Shown in pieces: positions 1-13,339 of a DNA stretch of 64,000 bases. A program made the position numbers and the translations under genes. This DNA comes from Lasioglossum baleicum. Lineage: Eukaryota > Arthropoda > Insecta > Hymenoptera > Halictidae. The DNA lies in contig NW_027469196.1 in the NCBI RefSeq assembly GCF_051020765.1, forward strand, positions 62,001 to 126,000, read 5' to 3'. A model generated the notes under the pieces. The model did no database searches and was not told the origin of the DNA. It saw nothing but the letters and a program-made list of their open reading frames with translations. Each line of letters begins with the position of its first letter. Within the stretch, counting starts at the first letter, position 1.

Positions 1-42
1 GTGTTTTTACTCGACTAGCCTGCGGGATGCATCCTCTCGCAC
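1..42. repeat. Reference monomer (exact consensus copy)
   Basis: This first copy matches the consensus and sets the numbering used here. Positions 4-8 are a T5 tract, 11-14 TCGA, 15-18 CTAG, and 25-34 the perfect palindrome GGATGCATCC with ATGCAT at its centre. Positions 40-42 plus 1-3 of the next unit form CACGTG. CpGs lie at 12-13, 23-24, 38-39 and 42-1. Recurrent substitutions are 2 T>C, 3 G>A, 4 T>A or C, 7 T>C, 8 T>A, 9 A>G, 10 C>T, 11 T>A, 19 C>T or A, 22 G>A, 25 G>T or C, 28 T>A, 31 A>C, 33 C>T or A, 34 C>T, 35 T>A, 37 T>G, 38 C>A or G, and 41 A>T. Forward reads give MHPLARVFTRLACG in one frame and STSLRDASSRTCFY in another; the third has TAG at 16-18. One reverse frame is also open. 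Confidence 0.97.
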
Positions 43-420
43 GTGTTTTTACTCGACTAGCCTGCGGGATGCATCCTCTCGCACGTGTTTTTACTCGACT
101 AGCCTGCGGGATGCATCCTCTCGCACGTGTTTTTACTCGACTAGCCTGCGCGGTGCATCCTCTCGCACGTGTTTTTACTCGACTAGCCTGCGGGATGCAT
201 CCTCTCGCACGTGTTTCTACTCGACTAGCCTGCGGGATGCATCCTCTCGCACGTGTTTCTACTCGACTAGCCTGCGTGATGCATCCTCTCGCACGTGTTT
301 TTACTCGACTAGCCTGCGGGATGCATCCTCTCGCTCGTGTTTCTACTCGACTAGCCTGCGGGATGCATCCTCTCGCACGTGTTTTTACTCGACTAGCCTG
401 CGGGATGCATCCTCTCGCAC

Positions 421-2408
421 GTGTTTCTACTCGACTAGCCTGCGGATGCATCCTATCGCACGCGTTTCTACTCGACTAGCCTGCGGGATGCATCCTCTCG
501 CTCGTGTTTTTACACGACTAGCCTGCGGGAAGCATCCTCTAGCACGTGTTTTTACTCGACTAGCCTGCGGGATGCATCCTCTCGCACGTGTTTTTACTCG
601 ACTAGCCTGCGGGATGCATCCTCTCGCACGTGTTATTATTCGACTAGCCTGCGGGATGCATCCTCGCGCACGTGTTTTTACTCGACTAGCCTGCGGGAAG
701 CATCCTCTCGCACGTGTTTCTACTCGACTAGCCTGCGGGATGCATCCTCTCGCTCGTGTTTTTACTCGACTAGCCTGCGGGATGCATCCTCTCGCACGTG
801 TTTTTACTCGACTAGCCTGCGGGATGCATCCTCTCGCACGTGTTTCTACTCGACTAGCCTGCGGGATGCATCCTCTCGCACGCGTTTCTACTCGACTAGC
901 CTGCGGGATGCATCCTCTCGCACGTGTTTTTACTCGACTAGCCTGCGGGATGCCTCCTCTCGCACGTGTTTCTACTCGACTAGCCTGCGTGATGCATCCT
1001 CTCGCACGTGTTTTTACTCGACTAGCCTGCGGGATGCATCCTCTCGCACGTGTTTTTACTCGACTAGCCTGCGGGATTCTTCCTCTCGCACGTGTTTCAA
1101 CTCGACTAGCCTGCGGGATGCATCCTCTCGCTCGTGTTTCTACTCGACTAGCCTGCGGGATGCATCCTCTCGCACGTGTTTTTACTCGACTAGCCTGCGG
1201 GATGCATCCTCTCGCACGTGTTTCTACTCGACTAGCCTGCGGGATGCATCCTCTCGCACGCGTTTCTACTCGACTAGCCTGCGGGATGCATCCTCTCGCA
1301 CGTGTTTTTACTCGACTAGACTGCGGGATGCATCTTCTCGCACGTGTTTTTGTTCGACTAGCCTGCGGGATGCCTCCTCTCGCACGTGTTTTTACTCGAC
1401 TAGCCTGCGGGATGCCTCCTCTCGCACGTGTTTTTACTCGACTAGCCTGCGGGATGCATCCTCTCGCACGTGTTTTTACTCGACTAGCCTGCGGGATGCA
1501 TCCTCTCGCACGTGTTTTTACTCGACTAGCCTGCGGGATGCATCCTCTCGCACGTGTTTTTACTCGACTAGCCTGCGGGACGCATCCTCTCGCACGTGTT
1601 TTTACTCGACTAGCCTGCGGGATGCATCCTCGCGCACGTGTTTTTACTCGACTAGCCTGCGGGATGCATCCTCTCGCACGTGTTTTTACTCGACTAGCCT
1701 GCGGGATGCATCCTCGCGCACGTGTTTTTACTCGACTAGCCTGCGGGATGCATCCTCTCGCTCGTGTTTCTACTCGACTAGCCTGCGGGATGCATCCTCT
1801 CGCACGTGTTTTTACTCGACTAGCCTGCGGGATGCATCCTCTCGCACGTGTTTTTACTCGACTAGCCTGCGGGATGCATCCTCGCGCACGTGTTTTTACT
1901 CGACTAGCCTGCGGGATGCATCCTCTCGCTCGTGTTTCTACGCGACTAGCCTGCGGGATGCATCTTCTCGCACGTGTTTTTGCTCGACTAGCCTGCGGGA
2001 TGCCTCCTCTCGCACGTGTTTTTACTCGACTAGCCTGCGGGATGCCTCCTCACGCACGTGTTTTTACTCGACTAGCCTGCGGGATGCATCCTCTCGCACG
2101 TGTTTTTACTCGACTAGCCTGCGGGATGCATCCTCTCGCACGTGTTTTTACTCGACTAGCCTGCGGGATGCATCCTCTCGCTCGTGTTTCTACTCGACTA
2201 GCCTGCGGGATGCCTCCTCTCGCACGTGTTTTTACTCGACTAGCCTGCGGGATGCATCCTCTCGCACGTGTTTTTACTCGACTAGCCTGCGGGGTGCACC
2301 CTCTCGCACGTGTTTTTACTCGAGTAGCCTGCGGGATGCATCCTCTCGCACGTGTTTCTACTCGACTAGCCTGCGTGATGCATCCTCTCGCACGTGTTTT
2401 TACTCGAC
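421..2408. repeat. Block A, copy 1
   Basis: The block opens with a 41-bp monomer (421-461) that has lost a G from GCGGG, and the next unit starts ACGCG. Landmarks inside are GTTATTATT at 631, GGGATTCTTCC at about 1073, TTTTTGTTCG near 1346 and GGGGTGCACC at 2291. The same landmarks recur in the same order at 6592 and 27095. It parts from copy 2 at about 2409, where this copy has GGGAAGC. Confidence 0.88.
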
Positions 2409-3107
2409 TAGCCTGCGGGAAGCATCCTCTCGCACGTGTTTTTACTCGACTAGCCTGCGGGATGCATCCTCTCGCACGTGTTTCTACTCGACTAGCCTAC
2501 GGGATGCATCCTCTCGCACGTGTTTTTACTCGACTAGCCTGCAGGATGCATTATCGCGCACGTGTTTTTGCTCGACTAGCCTGCGGGATGCATCCTCTCG
2601 CTCGTGTTTCTACTCGACTAACCTGCGCGATGCATCCTCTCGCACGTGTTTTTACTCGACTAGCCTGCGGGATGCATCCTCTCGCACGTGTTTTTACTCG
2701 ACTAGCCTGCGGGATGCATCTTCTCGCACGTGTTTTTGCTCGACTAGCCTGCGGGATGCCTCCTCTCGCACGTGTTTTTACTCGACTAGCCTGCGGGATG
2801 CCTCCTCTCGCACGTGTTTTTACTCGACTAGCCTGCGGGATGCATCCTCTCGCACGTGTTTTTACTCGACTAGCCTGCGGGATGCATCCTCTCGCACGTG
2901 TTTCTACTCGACTAGCCTGCGGGAAGCATCCTCTCGCACGTGTTTTTACTCGACTAGCCTGCGGGATGCATCCTCTCGAACGTGTTTTTACTCGACTAGC
3001 CTGCGGGATGCATCCTCTCGCTCGTGTTTCTACTCGACTAGCCTGCGGGATGCATCCTCTCGCACGTGTTTTTACTCGACTAGCCTGCGGGATGCATCTT
3101 CTCGCAC

Positions 3108-3148
3108 GTGTTTTTCTCGACTAGCCTGCGGGATGCCTCCTCTCGCAC
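3108..3148. repeat. 41-bp monomer with TTTTTCTCGAC
   Basis: This unit has lost the A of TTTTTACTCG. It follows a CATCTTCTCG unit and precedes a GATGCCTCC unit. The same form recurs once, at 5837, 65 monomers downstream, so it is inherited and not a read error. Confidence 0.93.
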
Positions 3149-5836
3149 GTGTTTTTACTCGACTAGCCTGCGGGATGCATCCTCTCGCACGTGTTTCTAC
3201 TCGACTAGCCTGCGGGATGCATCCTCTCGCACGTGTTTCTACTCGACTAGCCTGCGGGAAGCATCCTCTCGCACGTGTTTTTACTCGACTAGCCTGCGGG
3301 ATGCATCCTCTCGCACGTGTTTCTACTCGACTAGCCTGCGGGAAGCATCCTCTCGCACGTGTGTTTACTCAACTAGCCTGCGGGATGCCTCCTCTCGCAC
3401 GTGTTTTTACTCGACTAGCCTGCGGGATGCATCCTCTTGCACGTGTTTTTACTCGACTAGCCTGCGGGGTGCATCCTCTCGCACGTGTTTTTACTCGACT
3501 AGCCTGCGGGATGCATCTTCTCGCACGTGTTTCTACTCGACTAGCCTGCGTGATGCATCCTCTCGCACGTGTTTTTACTCGACTAGCCTGCGGGATGCAT
3601 CCTCTCGCACGTGTTTTTACTCTACTAGCCTGCGGGATGCATCCTCTCGCACGTGTTTCAACTCGACTAGCCTGCGGGATGCATCCTCTCGCACGTGTTT
3701 TTACTCGACTAGCCTGCCGGATGCATCCTCTCGCACGTGTTTTTACTCGACTAGCCTGCGGGATGCATCCTCTCGCACGTGTTTTTACTCGACTAGCCTG
3801 CGGGATGCATCCTCTCGCACGTGTTTTTACTCGACTAGCCTGCGGGATGCATCCTCTCGCACGTGTTTTTACTCGACTAGCCTGCGGGATGCATCCTCTC
3901 TCACGTGTTTTTATTCGACTAGCCTGCGGGATGCATCCTCGCGCACGTGTTTTTACTCGACTAGCCTGCGGGATGCATCCTCTCGCTCGTGTTTCTACTC
4001 GACTAGCCTGCGGGATGCATCCTCTCGCACGTGTTTTTACTCGACTAGCCTGCGGGATGCATCCTCTCGCACGTGTTTCTACTCGACTAGCCTGCGTGAT
4101 GCATCCTCTCGCACGTGTTTTTACTCGACTAGCCTGCGGGATGCATCCTCTCGCACGTGTTTTTACTCGACTAGCCTGCGGGATGCATCCTCTCGCACGT
4201 GTTTTTACTCGACTAGCCTGCGGGATGCATCCTCGCGCACGTATTTTTACTCGACTAGCCTGCGGGAAGCATCCTCTCGCACGTGTTTCTACTCGACTAG
4301 CCTGCGGGAAGCATCCTCTCGCACGTGTTTCTACTCGACTAGCCTGCGGGATGCATCCTCTCGCTCGTGTTTTTACACGACTAGCCTGCGGGAAGCATCC
4401 TCTAGCACGTGTTTTTACTCGACTAGCCTGCGGGATGCATCCTCTCGCACGTGTTTTTACTCGACTAGCCTGCGGGATGCATCCTCTCGCACGTGTTTTT
4501 ACTCGACTAGCCTGCGGGATGCATCCTCGCGCACGTGTTTTTACTCGACTAGCCTGCGGGAAGCATCCTCTCGCACGTGTTTCTACTCGACTAGCCTGCG
4601 GGATGCATCCTCTCGCTCGTGTTTTTACTCGACTAGCCTGCGGGAAGCATCCTCTCGCACGTGTTTTTACTCGACTAGCCTGCGGGATGCATCCTCTCGC
4701 ACGTGTTTCTACTCGACTAGCCTGCGGGAAGCATCCTCTCGCACGTGTTTCTACTCGACTAGCCTGCGGGATGCATCCTCTCGCACGTGTTTTTACTCGA
4801 CTAGCCTGCTGGATGCATCCTCGCGCACGTGTTTTTACTCGACTAGCCTGCGGGAAGCATCCTCTCGCACGTGTTTCTACTCGACTAGCCTGCGGGATGC
4901 ATCCTCTCGCTCGTGTTTTTACTCGACTAGCCTGCGGGAAGCATCCTCTCGCACGTGTTTTTACTCGACTAGCCTGCGGGATGCCTCCTCTCGCACGTGT
5001 TTTGACTCGACTAGCCTGCGGGATGCATCCTCTCGCACGTGCTTCTACTCGACTAGCCTGCGGGATGCATCCTCTCGCACGTGTTTCTACTCGACTAGCC
5101 TGCGGGAAGCATCCTCTCGCACGTGTTTTTACTCGACTAGCCTGCGGGATGCATCCTCTCGCACGTGTTTTTACCCGACTAGCCTGCGGGATGCATTCTC
5201 TCGCACGTGTTTTTACTCGACTAGCCTGCGGGATGCATCCTCTCGCACGTGTTTTTACTCGACTAGCCTGCGGGATGCATCCTCTCGCACGTGTTTTTAC
5301 TCGACTAGCCTGCGGGATGCCTCCTCTCGCACGTGTTTTGACTCGACTAGCCTGCGGGATGCATCCTCTCGCACGTGCTTCTACTCGACTAGCCTGCGGG
5401 ATGCATCCTCTCGCACGTGTTTCTACTCGACTAGCCTGCGGGAAGCATCCTCTCGCACGTGTTTTTACTCGACTAGCCTGCGGGATGCATCCTCTCGCAC
5501 GTGTTTTTACCCGACTAGCCTGCGGGATGCATTCTCTCGCACGTGTTTTTACTCGACTAGCCTGCGGGATGCATCCTCTCGCACGTGTTTTTACCCGACT
5601 AGCCTGCGGGATGCATTCTCTCGCACGTGTTTTTACTCGACTAGCCTGCGGGATGCCTCCTCTCGCACGTGTTTTTACTCGACTATCCTGCGGGATGCAT
5701 CCTCTCGCACGTGTTTTTACTCGACTAGCCTGCGGGATGCATCCTCTCGCTCGTGTTTCTACTCGACTAGCCTGCGGGATGCATCCTCTCGCACGTGTTT
5801 TTACTCGACTAGCCTGCGGGATGCATCTTCTGGCAC

Positions 5837-5877
5837 GTGTTTTTCTCGACTAGCCTGCGGGATGCCTCCTCTCGCAC
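5837..5877. repeat. 41-bp monomer with TTTTTCTCGAC, second copy
   Basis: It has the same one-base loss and the same kind of neighbours as the unit at 3108. The preceding unit here carries CTTCTGGCAC, not CTTCTCGCAC. Confidence 0.93.
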
Positions 5878-6591
5878 GTGTTTTTACTCGAGTAGCCTGC
5901 GGGATGCATCCTCGCGCACGTGTTTTTACTCGACTAGCCTGCGGGATGCATCCTCTCGCTCGTGTTTCTACTCGACTAGCCTGCGGGATGCATCCTCTCG
6001 CACGTGTTTTTACTCGACTAGCCTGCGGGATGCATCCTCTCGCACGTGTTTCTACTCGACTAGCCTGCGTGATGCATTCTCTCGCACGTGTTTTTACTCG
6101 ACTAGCCTGCGGGATGCATCCTCTCGCACGTGTTTCTACTCGACTAGCCTGCGTGATGCATTCTCTCGCACGTGTTTTTACTCGACTAGCCTGCGGGATG
6201 CATCCTCTCGCACGTGTTTTTACTCGACTAGCCTGCGGGATGCATCCTCTCGCACGTGTTTTTACTCGACTAGCCTGCGGGATGCCTCCTCTCGCACGTG
6301 TTTTGACTCGACTAGCCTGCGGGATGCATCCTCTCGCACGTGCTTCTACTCGACTAGCCTGCGGGATGCATCCTCTCGCACGTGTTTCTACTCGACTAGC
6401 CTGCGGGATGCATCCTCTCGCACGTGTTTCTACTCGACTAGCCTGCGTGATGCATCCTCTCGCACGTGTTTTTACTCGACTAGCCTGCGGGATGCATCCT
6501 CTCGCTCGTGTTTCTACTCGACTAGCCTGCGGGATGCATCCTCTCGCACGTGTTTTTACTCGACTAGCCTGCGGGATGCATCCTCTCGCAC

Positions 6592-8369
6592 GTGTTTCTA
6601 CTCGACTAGCCTGCGGATGCATCCTCTGGCACGCGTTTCTACTCGACTAGCCTGCGGGATGCATCCTCTCGCTCGTGTTTTTACACGACTAGCCTGCGGG
6701 AAGCATCCTCTAGCACGTGTTTTTACTCGACTAGCCTGCGGGATGCATCCTCTCGCACGTGTTTTTACTCGACTAGCCTGCGGGATGCATCCTCTCGCAC
6801 GTGTTATTATTCGACTAGCCTGCGGGATGCATCCTCGCGCACGTGTTTTTACTCGACTAGCCTGCGGGAAGCATCCTCTCGCACGTGTTTCTACTCGACT
6901 AGCCTGCGGGATGCATCCTCTCGCTCGTGTTTTTACTCGACTAGCCTGCGGGATGCATCCTCTCGCACGTGTTTTTACTCGACTAGCCTGCGGGATGCAT
7001 CCTCTCGCACGTGTTTTTACTCGACTAGCCTGCGGGATTCTTCCTCTCGCACGTGTTTCAACTCGACTAGCCTGCGGGATGCATCCTCTCGCTCGTGTTT
7101 CTACTCGACTAGCCTGCGGGATGCATCCTCTCGCACGTGTTTTTACTCGACTAGCCTGCGGGATGCATCCTCTCGCACGTGTTTCTACTCGACTAGCCTG
7201 CGGGATGCATCCTCTCGCACGCGTTTCTACTCGACTAGCCTGCGGGATGCATCCTCTCGCACGTGTTTTTACTCGACTAGACTGCGGGATGCATCTTCTC
7301 GCACGTGTTTTTGTTCGACTAGCCTGCGGGATGCCTCCTCTCGCACGTGTTTTTACTCGACTAGCCTGCGGGATGCCTCCTCTCGCACGTGTTTTTACTC
7401 GACTAGCCTGCGGGATGCATCCTCTCGCACGTGTTTTTACTCGACTAGCCTGCGGGATGCATCCTCTCGCACGTGTTTTTACTCGACTAGCCTGCGGGAT
7501 GCATCCTCTCGCACGTGTTTTTACTCGACTAGCCTGCGGGACGCATCCTCTCGCACGTGTTTTTACTCGACTAGCCTGCGGGATGCATCCTCGCGCACGT
7601 GTTTTTACTCGACTAGCCTGCGGGATGCATCCTCTCGCACGTGTTTTTACTCGACTAGCCTGCGGGATGCATCCTCGCGCACGTGTTTTTACTCGACTAG
7701 CCTGCGGGATGCATCCTCTCGCTCGTGTTTCTACTCGACTAGCCTGCGGGATGCATCCTCTCGCACGTGTTTTTACTCGACTAGCCTGCGGGATGCATCC
7801 TCTCGCACGTGTTTTTACTCGACTAGCCTGCGGGATGCATCCTCGCGCACGTGTTTTTACTCGACTAGCCTGCGGGATGCATCCTCTCGCTCGTGTTTCT
7901 ACGCGACTAGCCTGCGGGATGCATCTTCTCGCACGTGTTTTTGCTCGACTAGCCTGCGGGATGCCTCCTCTCGCACGTGTTTTTACTCGACTAGCCTGCG
8001 GGATGCCTCCTCACGCACGTGTTTTTACTCGACTAGCCTGCGGGATGCATCCTCTCGCACGTGTTTTTACTCGACTAGCCTGCGGGATGCATCCTCTCGC
8101 ACGTGTTTTTACTCGACTAGCCTGCGGGATGCATCCTCTCGCTCGTGTTTCTACTCGACTAGCCTGCGGGATGCCTCCTCTCGCACGTGTTTTTACTCGA
8201 CTAGCCTGCGGGATGCATCCTCTCGCACGTGTTTTTACTCGACTAGCCTGCGGGGTGCACCCTCTCGCACGTGTTTTTACTCGAGTAGCCTGCGGGATGC
8301 ATCCTCTCGCACGTGTTTCTACTCGACTAGCCTGCGTGATGCATCCTCTCGCACGTGTTTTTACTCGAC
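6592..8369. repeat. Block A, copy 2 (five monomers shorter)
   Basis: The offset from copy 1 is 6171 at GTTATTATT (6801) but 5961 at GGATTCTTCC (7032) and at GGGGTGCACC (8252). The 210-bp change is a deletion of exactly five monomers between about 6990 and 7030. Past 8369 this copy stays similar to the third copy through the marker at 9237, so copies 2 and 3 share a longer ancestor than copies 1 and 2. Confidence 0.87.
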
Positions 8370-9236
8370 TAGCCTGCGGGATGCATCCTCTCGCACGTGT
8401 TTTTACTCGACTAGCCTGCGGGATGCTTCCTCTCGCACGTGTTTCAACTCGACTAGCCTGCGGGATGCATCCTCTCGCACGTGTTTTTACTCGACTAGCC
8501 TGCCGGATGCATCCTCTCGCACGTGTTTTTACTCGACTAACCTGCGGGATGCATCCTCTCGCACGTGTTTTTACTCGACTAGCCTGCGGGATGCATCCTC
8601 TCGCACGTGTTTTTACTCGACTAGCCTGCGGGATGCATCCTCTCGCACGTGTTTTTACTCGACTAACCGGCGGGATGCATCCTCTCGCACGTGTTTTTAC
8701 TCGACTAGCCTGCGGGATGCATCCTCGCGCACGTGTTTTTACTCGACTAGCCTGCAGGATGCATCCTCTCGCTCGTGTTTCTACTCGACTAGCCTGCGGG
8801 ATGCATCCTCTCGCACGTGTTTTTACTCGACTAGCCTGCGGGATGCATCCTCTCGCACGTGTTTCTACTCGACCAGCCTGCGTGATGCATTCTCTCGCAC
8901 GTGTTTTTACTCGACTAGCCTGCGGGATGCATCCTCTCGCACGTGTTTTTACTCGACTAGCCTGCGGGATGCATCCTCTCGCACGTGTTTTTACTCGACT
9001 AGCCTGCGGGATGCATCCTCGCGCACGTATTTTTACTCGACTAGTCTGCGGGAAGCATCCTCTCTCACGTGTTTCTACTCGACTAGCCTGCGGGAAGCAT
9101 CCTCTCGCACGTGTTTCTACTCGACTAGCCTGCGGGATGGATCCTCTCGCACGTGTTTTTACACGACTAGCCTGCGGGAAGCATCCTCTAGCACGTGTTT
9201 TTACTCGACTAGCCTGCGGGATGCATCCTCTCGCAC

Positions 9237-9277
9237 GTGTTTTTACTGACTAGCCTGCGGGATGCATCCTCTCACAC
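9237..9277. repeat. ACTGACTAG marker monomer 1
   Basis: A C is missing from ACTCGACTAG, giving 41 bp and moving the TAG at 9251-9253 into the MHPLARVFTRLACG frame. The next unit has CTCACACGTG. The next marker lies 2772 bp on: 66 monomers, with this -1 cancelled by the 43-bp unit at 10790. Confidence 0.95.
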
Positions 9278-10789
9278 GTGTTTTTATTCGACTAGCCTGC
9301 GGGATGCATCCTCGCGCACGTGTTTTTACTCGACTAGCCTGCGGGAAGCATCCTCTCTCACGTGTTTCTACTCGACTAGCCTACGGGATGCATCCTCTCG
9401 CTCGTGTTTTTAGTCGACTAGCCTGCGGGAAGCATCCTCTCGCACGTGTTTTTACTCGACTAGCCTGCGGGATGCATCCTCTCGCACGTGTTTTTACTCG
9501 ATTAGCCTGCGGGATGCATCCTCGCGCACGTGTTTTTCCTCGACTAGCCTGCGGGATGCATCCTCTCGCACGTGTTTTTACTCGACTAGCCTGCGGGATG
9601 CATCCACTCGCACGTGTTTCTACTCGACTAGCCTGCGGGATGCATCCTCTCGCACGCGTTTCTACTCGACTAGCCTGCGGGATGCATCCTCAAGCACGTG
9701 TTTTTACTCGACTAGCCTGCGGGATGCATCTTCTCGCACGTGTTTTTGCTCGACTAGCCTGCGGGATGCCTCCTCTCGCACGTGTTTTTACTCGACTAGC
9801 CTGCGGGATGCCTCCTCTCGCACGTGTTTTTACTCGACTAGCCTGCGGGATGCATCCTCTCGCACGTGTTTTTACTCGACTAGCCTGCGGGATGCATCCT
9901 CGCGCACGTGCTTTTACTCGACTAGCCTGCGGGATGCATCCTCTCGCTCGTGTTTCTACTCGACTAGCCTGCGGGATGCATCCTCTCGCACGTGTTTTTA
10001 CTCGACTAGCCTGCGGGATGCATCCTCTCGCACGTGTTTCTACTCGACTAGCCTGCGGGATGCATCCTCTCGCACGCGTTTCTACTCGACTAGCCTGCGG
10101 GATGCATCCTCTCGCACGTGTTTTTACTCGACTAGCCTGCGGGATGCATCTTCTCGCACGTGTTTTTGCTCGACTAGCCTGCGGGATGCCTCCTCTCGCA
10201 CGTGTTTTTACTCGACTAGCCTGCGGGATGCCTCCTCTCGCACGTGTTTTTACTCGACTAGCCTGCGGCATGCATCCTCTCGCACGTGTTTTTACTCGAC
10301 TAGCCTGCGGGATGCATCCTCTCGCACGTGTTTTTACTCGACTAGCCTGCGGGATGCATCCTCTCGCACGTGTTTTTACTCGACTAGCCTGCGGGATGCA
10401 TCCTCTCGCACGTGTTTTTACTCGACTAGCCTGCGGGATGCATCCTCTCGCACGTGTTTTTACTCGACTAGCCTGCGGGATGCATTCTCTCGCACGTGTT
10501 TTTACTCGACTAGCCTGCGGGATGCATCCTCGCGCACGTGTTTTTACTCGACTAGCCTGCGGGAAGCATCCTCTCGCACGTGTTTCTACTCGACTAGCCT
10601 GCGTGATGCATCTTCTGGCACGTGTTTCACCTCGACTAGCCTGCGGGATGCATCCTCTCGCACGTGTTTCAACTCGACTAGCCTGCGGGATGCATCCTCT
10701 CGCACGTGTTTTTACTCGACTAGCCTGCGGGATGCATCCTCTCGCTCGTGTTTCTACTCGACTAGCCTGCGGGATGCATCCTCGCGCAC

Positions 10790-10832
10790 GTATTTTTACT
10801 TCCACTATCCTGCGGGAAGCATCCTCTCGCAC
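10790..10832. repeat. 43-bp marker monomer, isolated copy in zone 2
   Basis: ACTCGACTAGCC is replaced by ACTTCCACTATCC, one base longer. It starts GTATTTTTAC and leads into GGGAAGC. A GTGATTTTAC unit starts 211 bp downstream (11001), the same spacing as in seven of the ten 43-bp cassettes. It is 29.6 kb from the other copies. Confidence 0.95.
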
Positions 10833-12008
10833 GTGTTTCTACTCGACTAGCCTGCGGGAAGCATCCTCTCGCACGTGTTTCTACTCGACTAGCCTGCGGG
10901 ATGCATCCTCTCGCTCGTGTTTTTACACGACTAGCCTGCGGGAAGCATCCTCTAGCACGTGTTTTTACTCGACTAGCCTGCGGGATGCATCCTCTCGCAC
11001 GTGATTTTACTCGACTAGCCTGCGGGATGCATCCTCTCGCACGTGTTTTTACTCGACTAGCCTGCGGGATGCATCCTCTCGCTCGTGTTTTTACACGACT
11101 AGCCTGCGGGAAGCATCCTCTAGCACGTGTTTTTACTCGACTAGCCTGCGGGATGCATCCTCTCGCACGTGATTTTACTCGACTAGCCTGCGGGATGCAT
11201 CCTCTCGCACGTGTTTTTACTCGACTAGCCTGCGGGATGCATCCTCTCGCTCGTGTTTTTACACGACTAGCCTGCGGGAAGCATCCTCCAGCACGTGTTT
11301 TTACTCGACTAGCCTGCGGGATGCATCCTCTCGCACGTGTTTTTACTCGACTAGCCTGCGGGATGCATCCTCCCGCACGTGTTTTTACTCGACTAGCCTG
11401 CGGGATGCATCCTCTCGCTCGTGTTTTTACTCGACTAGCCTGCGGGAAGCATCCTCTCGCACGTGTTTTTACTCGACTAGCCTGCGGGATGCATCCTCTC
11501 GCACGTGTTTCTACTCGACTAGCCTACGGGATGCATCCTCTCGCACGTGTTTTTACTCGACTAGCCTGCGGGATGCATCCTCGCGCACGTGTTTTTACTC
11601 GACTAGCCTGCGGGATGCATCCTCTCGCTCGTGTTTCTACTCGACTAGCCTGCGCGATGCATCCTCTCGCACGTGTTTTTACTCGACTAGCCTGCGGGAT
11701 GCATCCTCTCGCACGTGTTTTTACTCGACTAGACTGCGGGATGCATCCTCTCGCACGTGTTTTTACTCGACTAGCCTGCGGGATGCATCCTCGCGCACGT
11801 ATTTTTACTCGACTAGTCTGCGGGAAGCATCCTCTCGCACGTGTTTCTACTCGACTAGCCTGCGGGAAGCATCCTCTCGCACGTGTTTCTACTCGACTAG
11901 CCTGCGGGATGCATCCTCTCGCACGTGTTTTTACACGACTAGCCTGCGGGAAGCATCCTCTAGCACGTGTTTTTACTCGACTAGCCTGCGGGATGCATCC
12001 TCTCGCAC

Positions 12009-12049
12009 GTGTTTTTACTGACTAGCCTGCGGGATGCATCCTCTCACAC
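12009..12049. repeat. ACTGACTAG marker monomer 2
   Basis: It has the same 41-bp form, with TAG at 12023-12025. The GTATTTTTAC unit starts at 11799, exactly five monomers upstream. The next marker is 3241 bp away, not a whole number of monomers, because the indel-rich tract lies between. Confidence 0.95.
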
Positions 12050-13339
12050 GTGTTTTTATTCGACTAGCCTGCGGGATGCATCCTCGCGCACGTGTTTTTA
12101 CTCGACTAGCCTGCGGGAAGCATCCTCTCGCACGTGTTTCTACTCGACTAGCCTACGGGATGCATCCTCTCGCTCGTGTTTTTACTCGACTAGCCTGCGG
12201 GAAGCATCCTCTCGCACGTGTTTTTACTCGACTAGCCTGCGGGATGCATCCTCTCGCACGTGTTTTTACTCGACTAGCCTGCGGGATGCATCCTCGCGCA
12301 CGTGTTTTTCCTCGACTAGCCTGCGGGATGCATCCTCTCGCACGTGTTTTTACTCGACTAGCCTGCGGGATGCATCCACTCGCACGTGTTTCTACTCGAC
12401 TAGCCTGCGGGATGCATCCTCTCGCTCGTGTTTTTACACGACTAGTCTGCGGGAAGCATCCTCTAGCACGTGTTTTTACTCGACTAGCCTGCGGGATGCA
12501 TCCTCTCGCACGTGTTTTTACTCGACTAGCCTGCGGGATGCATCCTCGCGCACGTGTTTTTACTCGACTAGCCTGCGGGATGCATCCTCTCGCTCGTGTT
12601 TCTACTCGACTAGCCTGCGCGATGCATCCTCTCGCACGTGTTTTTACTCGACTAGCCTGCGGGATGCATCCTCTCGCACGTGTTTCTACTCGACTAGCCT
12701 GCGTGATGCATCCTCTCGCACGTGTTTTTACTCGACTAGCCTGCGGGATGCATCCTCTCGCACGTGTTTTTACTCGACTAGCCTGCGGGATGCATCCTCT
12801 CGCACGTATTTTTACTCGACTAGCCTGCGGGATGCATCCTCTCGCACGCGTTTCTACTCGACTAGCCTGCGGGATGCATCCTCTCGCACGTGTTTTTACT
12901 CGACTAGCCTGCGGGATGCATCTTCTCGCACGTGTTTTTGCTCGACTAGCCTGCGGGATGCCTCATCTCGCACTTGTTTTTACTTGACTAGCCTGCGGGA
13001 TGCATCCTCTCGCACGTGTTTCTACTCGACTAGCCTGCGGGAAGCATCCTCTCGCACGTGTTTTTACTCGACTAGCCTGCGGGATGCATCCTCTCGCACG
13101 TGTTTCTACTCGACTAGCCTGCGGGATGCATCCTCTCGCACGTGTTTCTACTCGACTAGCCTGCGGGATGCATCCTCTTGCACGTGTTTTTACTCGACTA
13201 GCCTGCGGGATGCATCCTCGCGCACGTGTTTTTCCTCGACTAGCCTATGGGATGCATCCTCTCGCACGTGTTTTTACTCGACTAGCCTGCGGGATGCATC
13301 CTCTCGCACGTGTTTCTACTCGACTAGCCTGCGGGATGC

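Larger units (their letters stand above)
1..9236. repeat. Zone 1: sub-array without ACTGACTAG markers
   Basis: The left zone keeps exact 42-bp phase except for four 41-bp monomers starting at 421, 3108, 5837 and 6592. The gaps are 420 (10 units), 2687 (64 units minus 1), 2729 (65 minus 1), 755 (18 minus 1) and 2645 (63 minus 1, ending at the 9237 marker). It holds two copies of block A and several units with TTTTGAC near 5000, 5335 and 6300. No gene is seen. Confidence 0.9.

Noticed and set aside
9237..9277. ACTGACTAG marker as a regulatory element or branch-point signal (CTGAC)
   Set aside because: CTGAC resembles a splice branch site, but it arises by loss of one base and no splice-site context accompanies it. 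Its recurrence is explained by block duplication.
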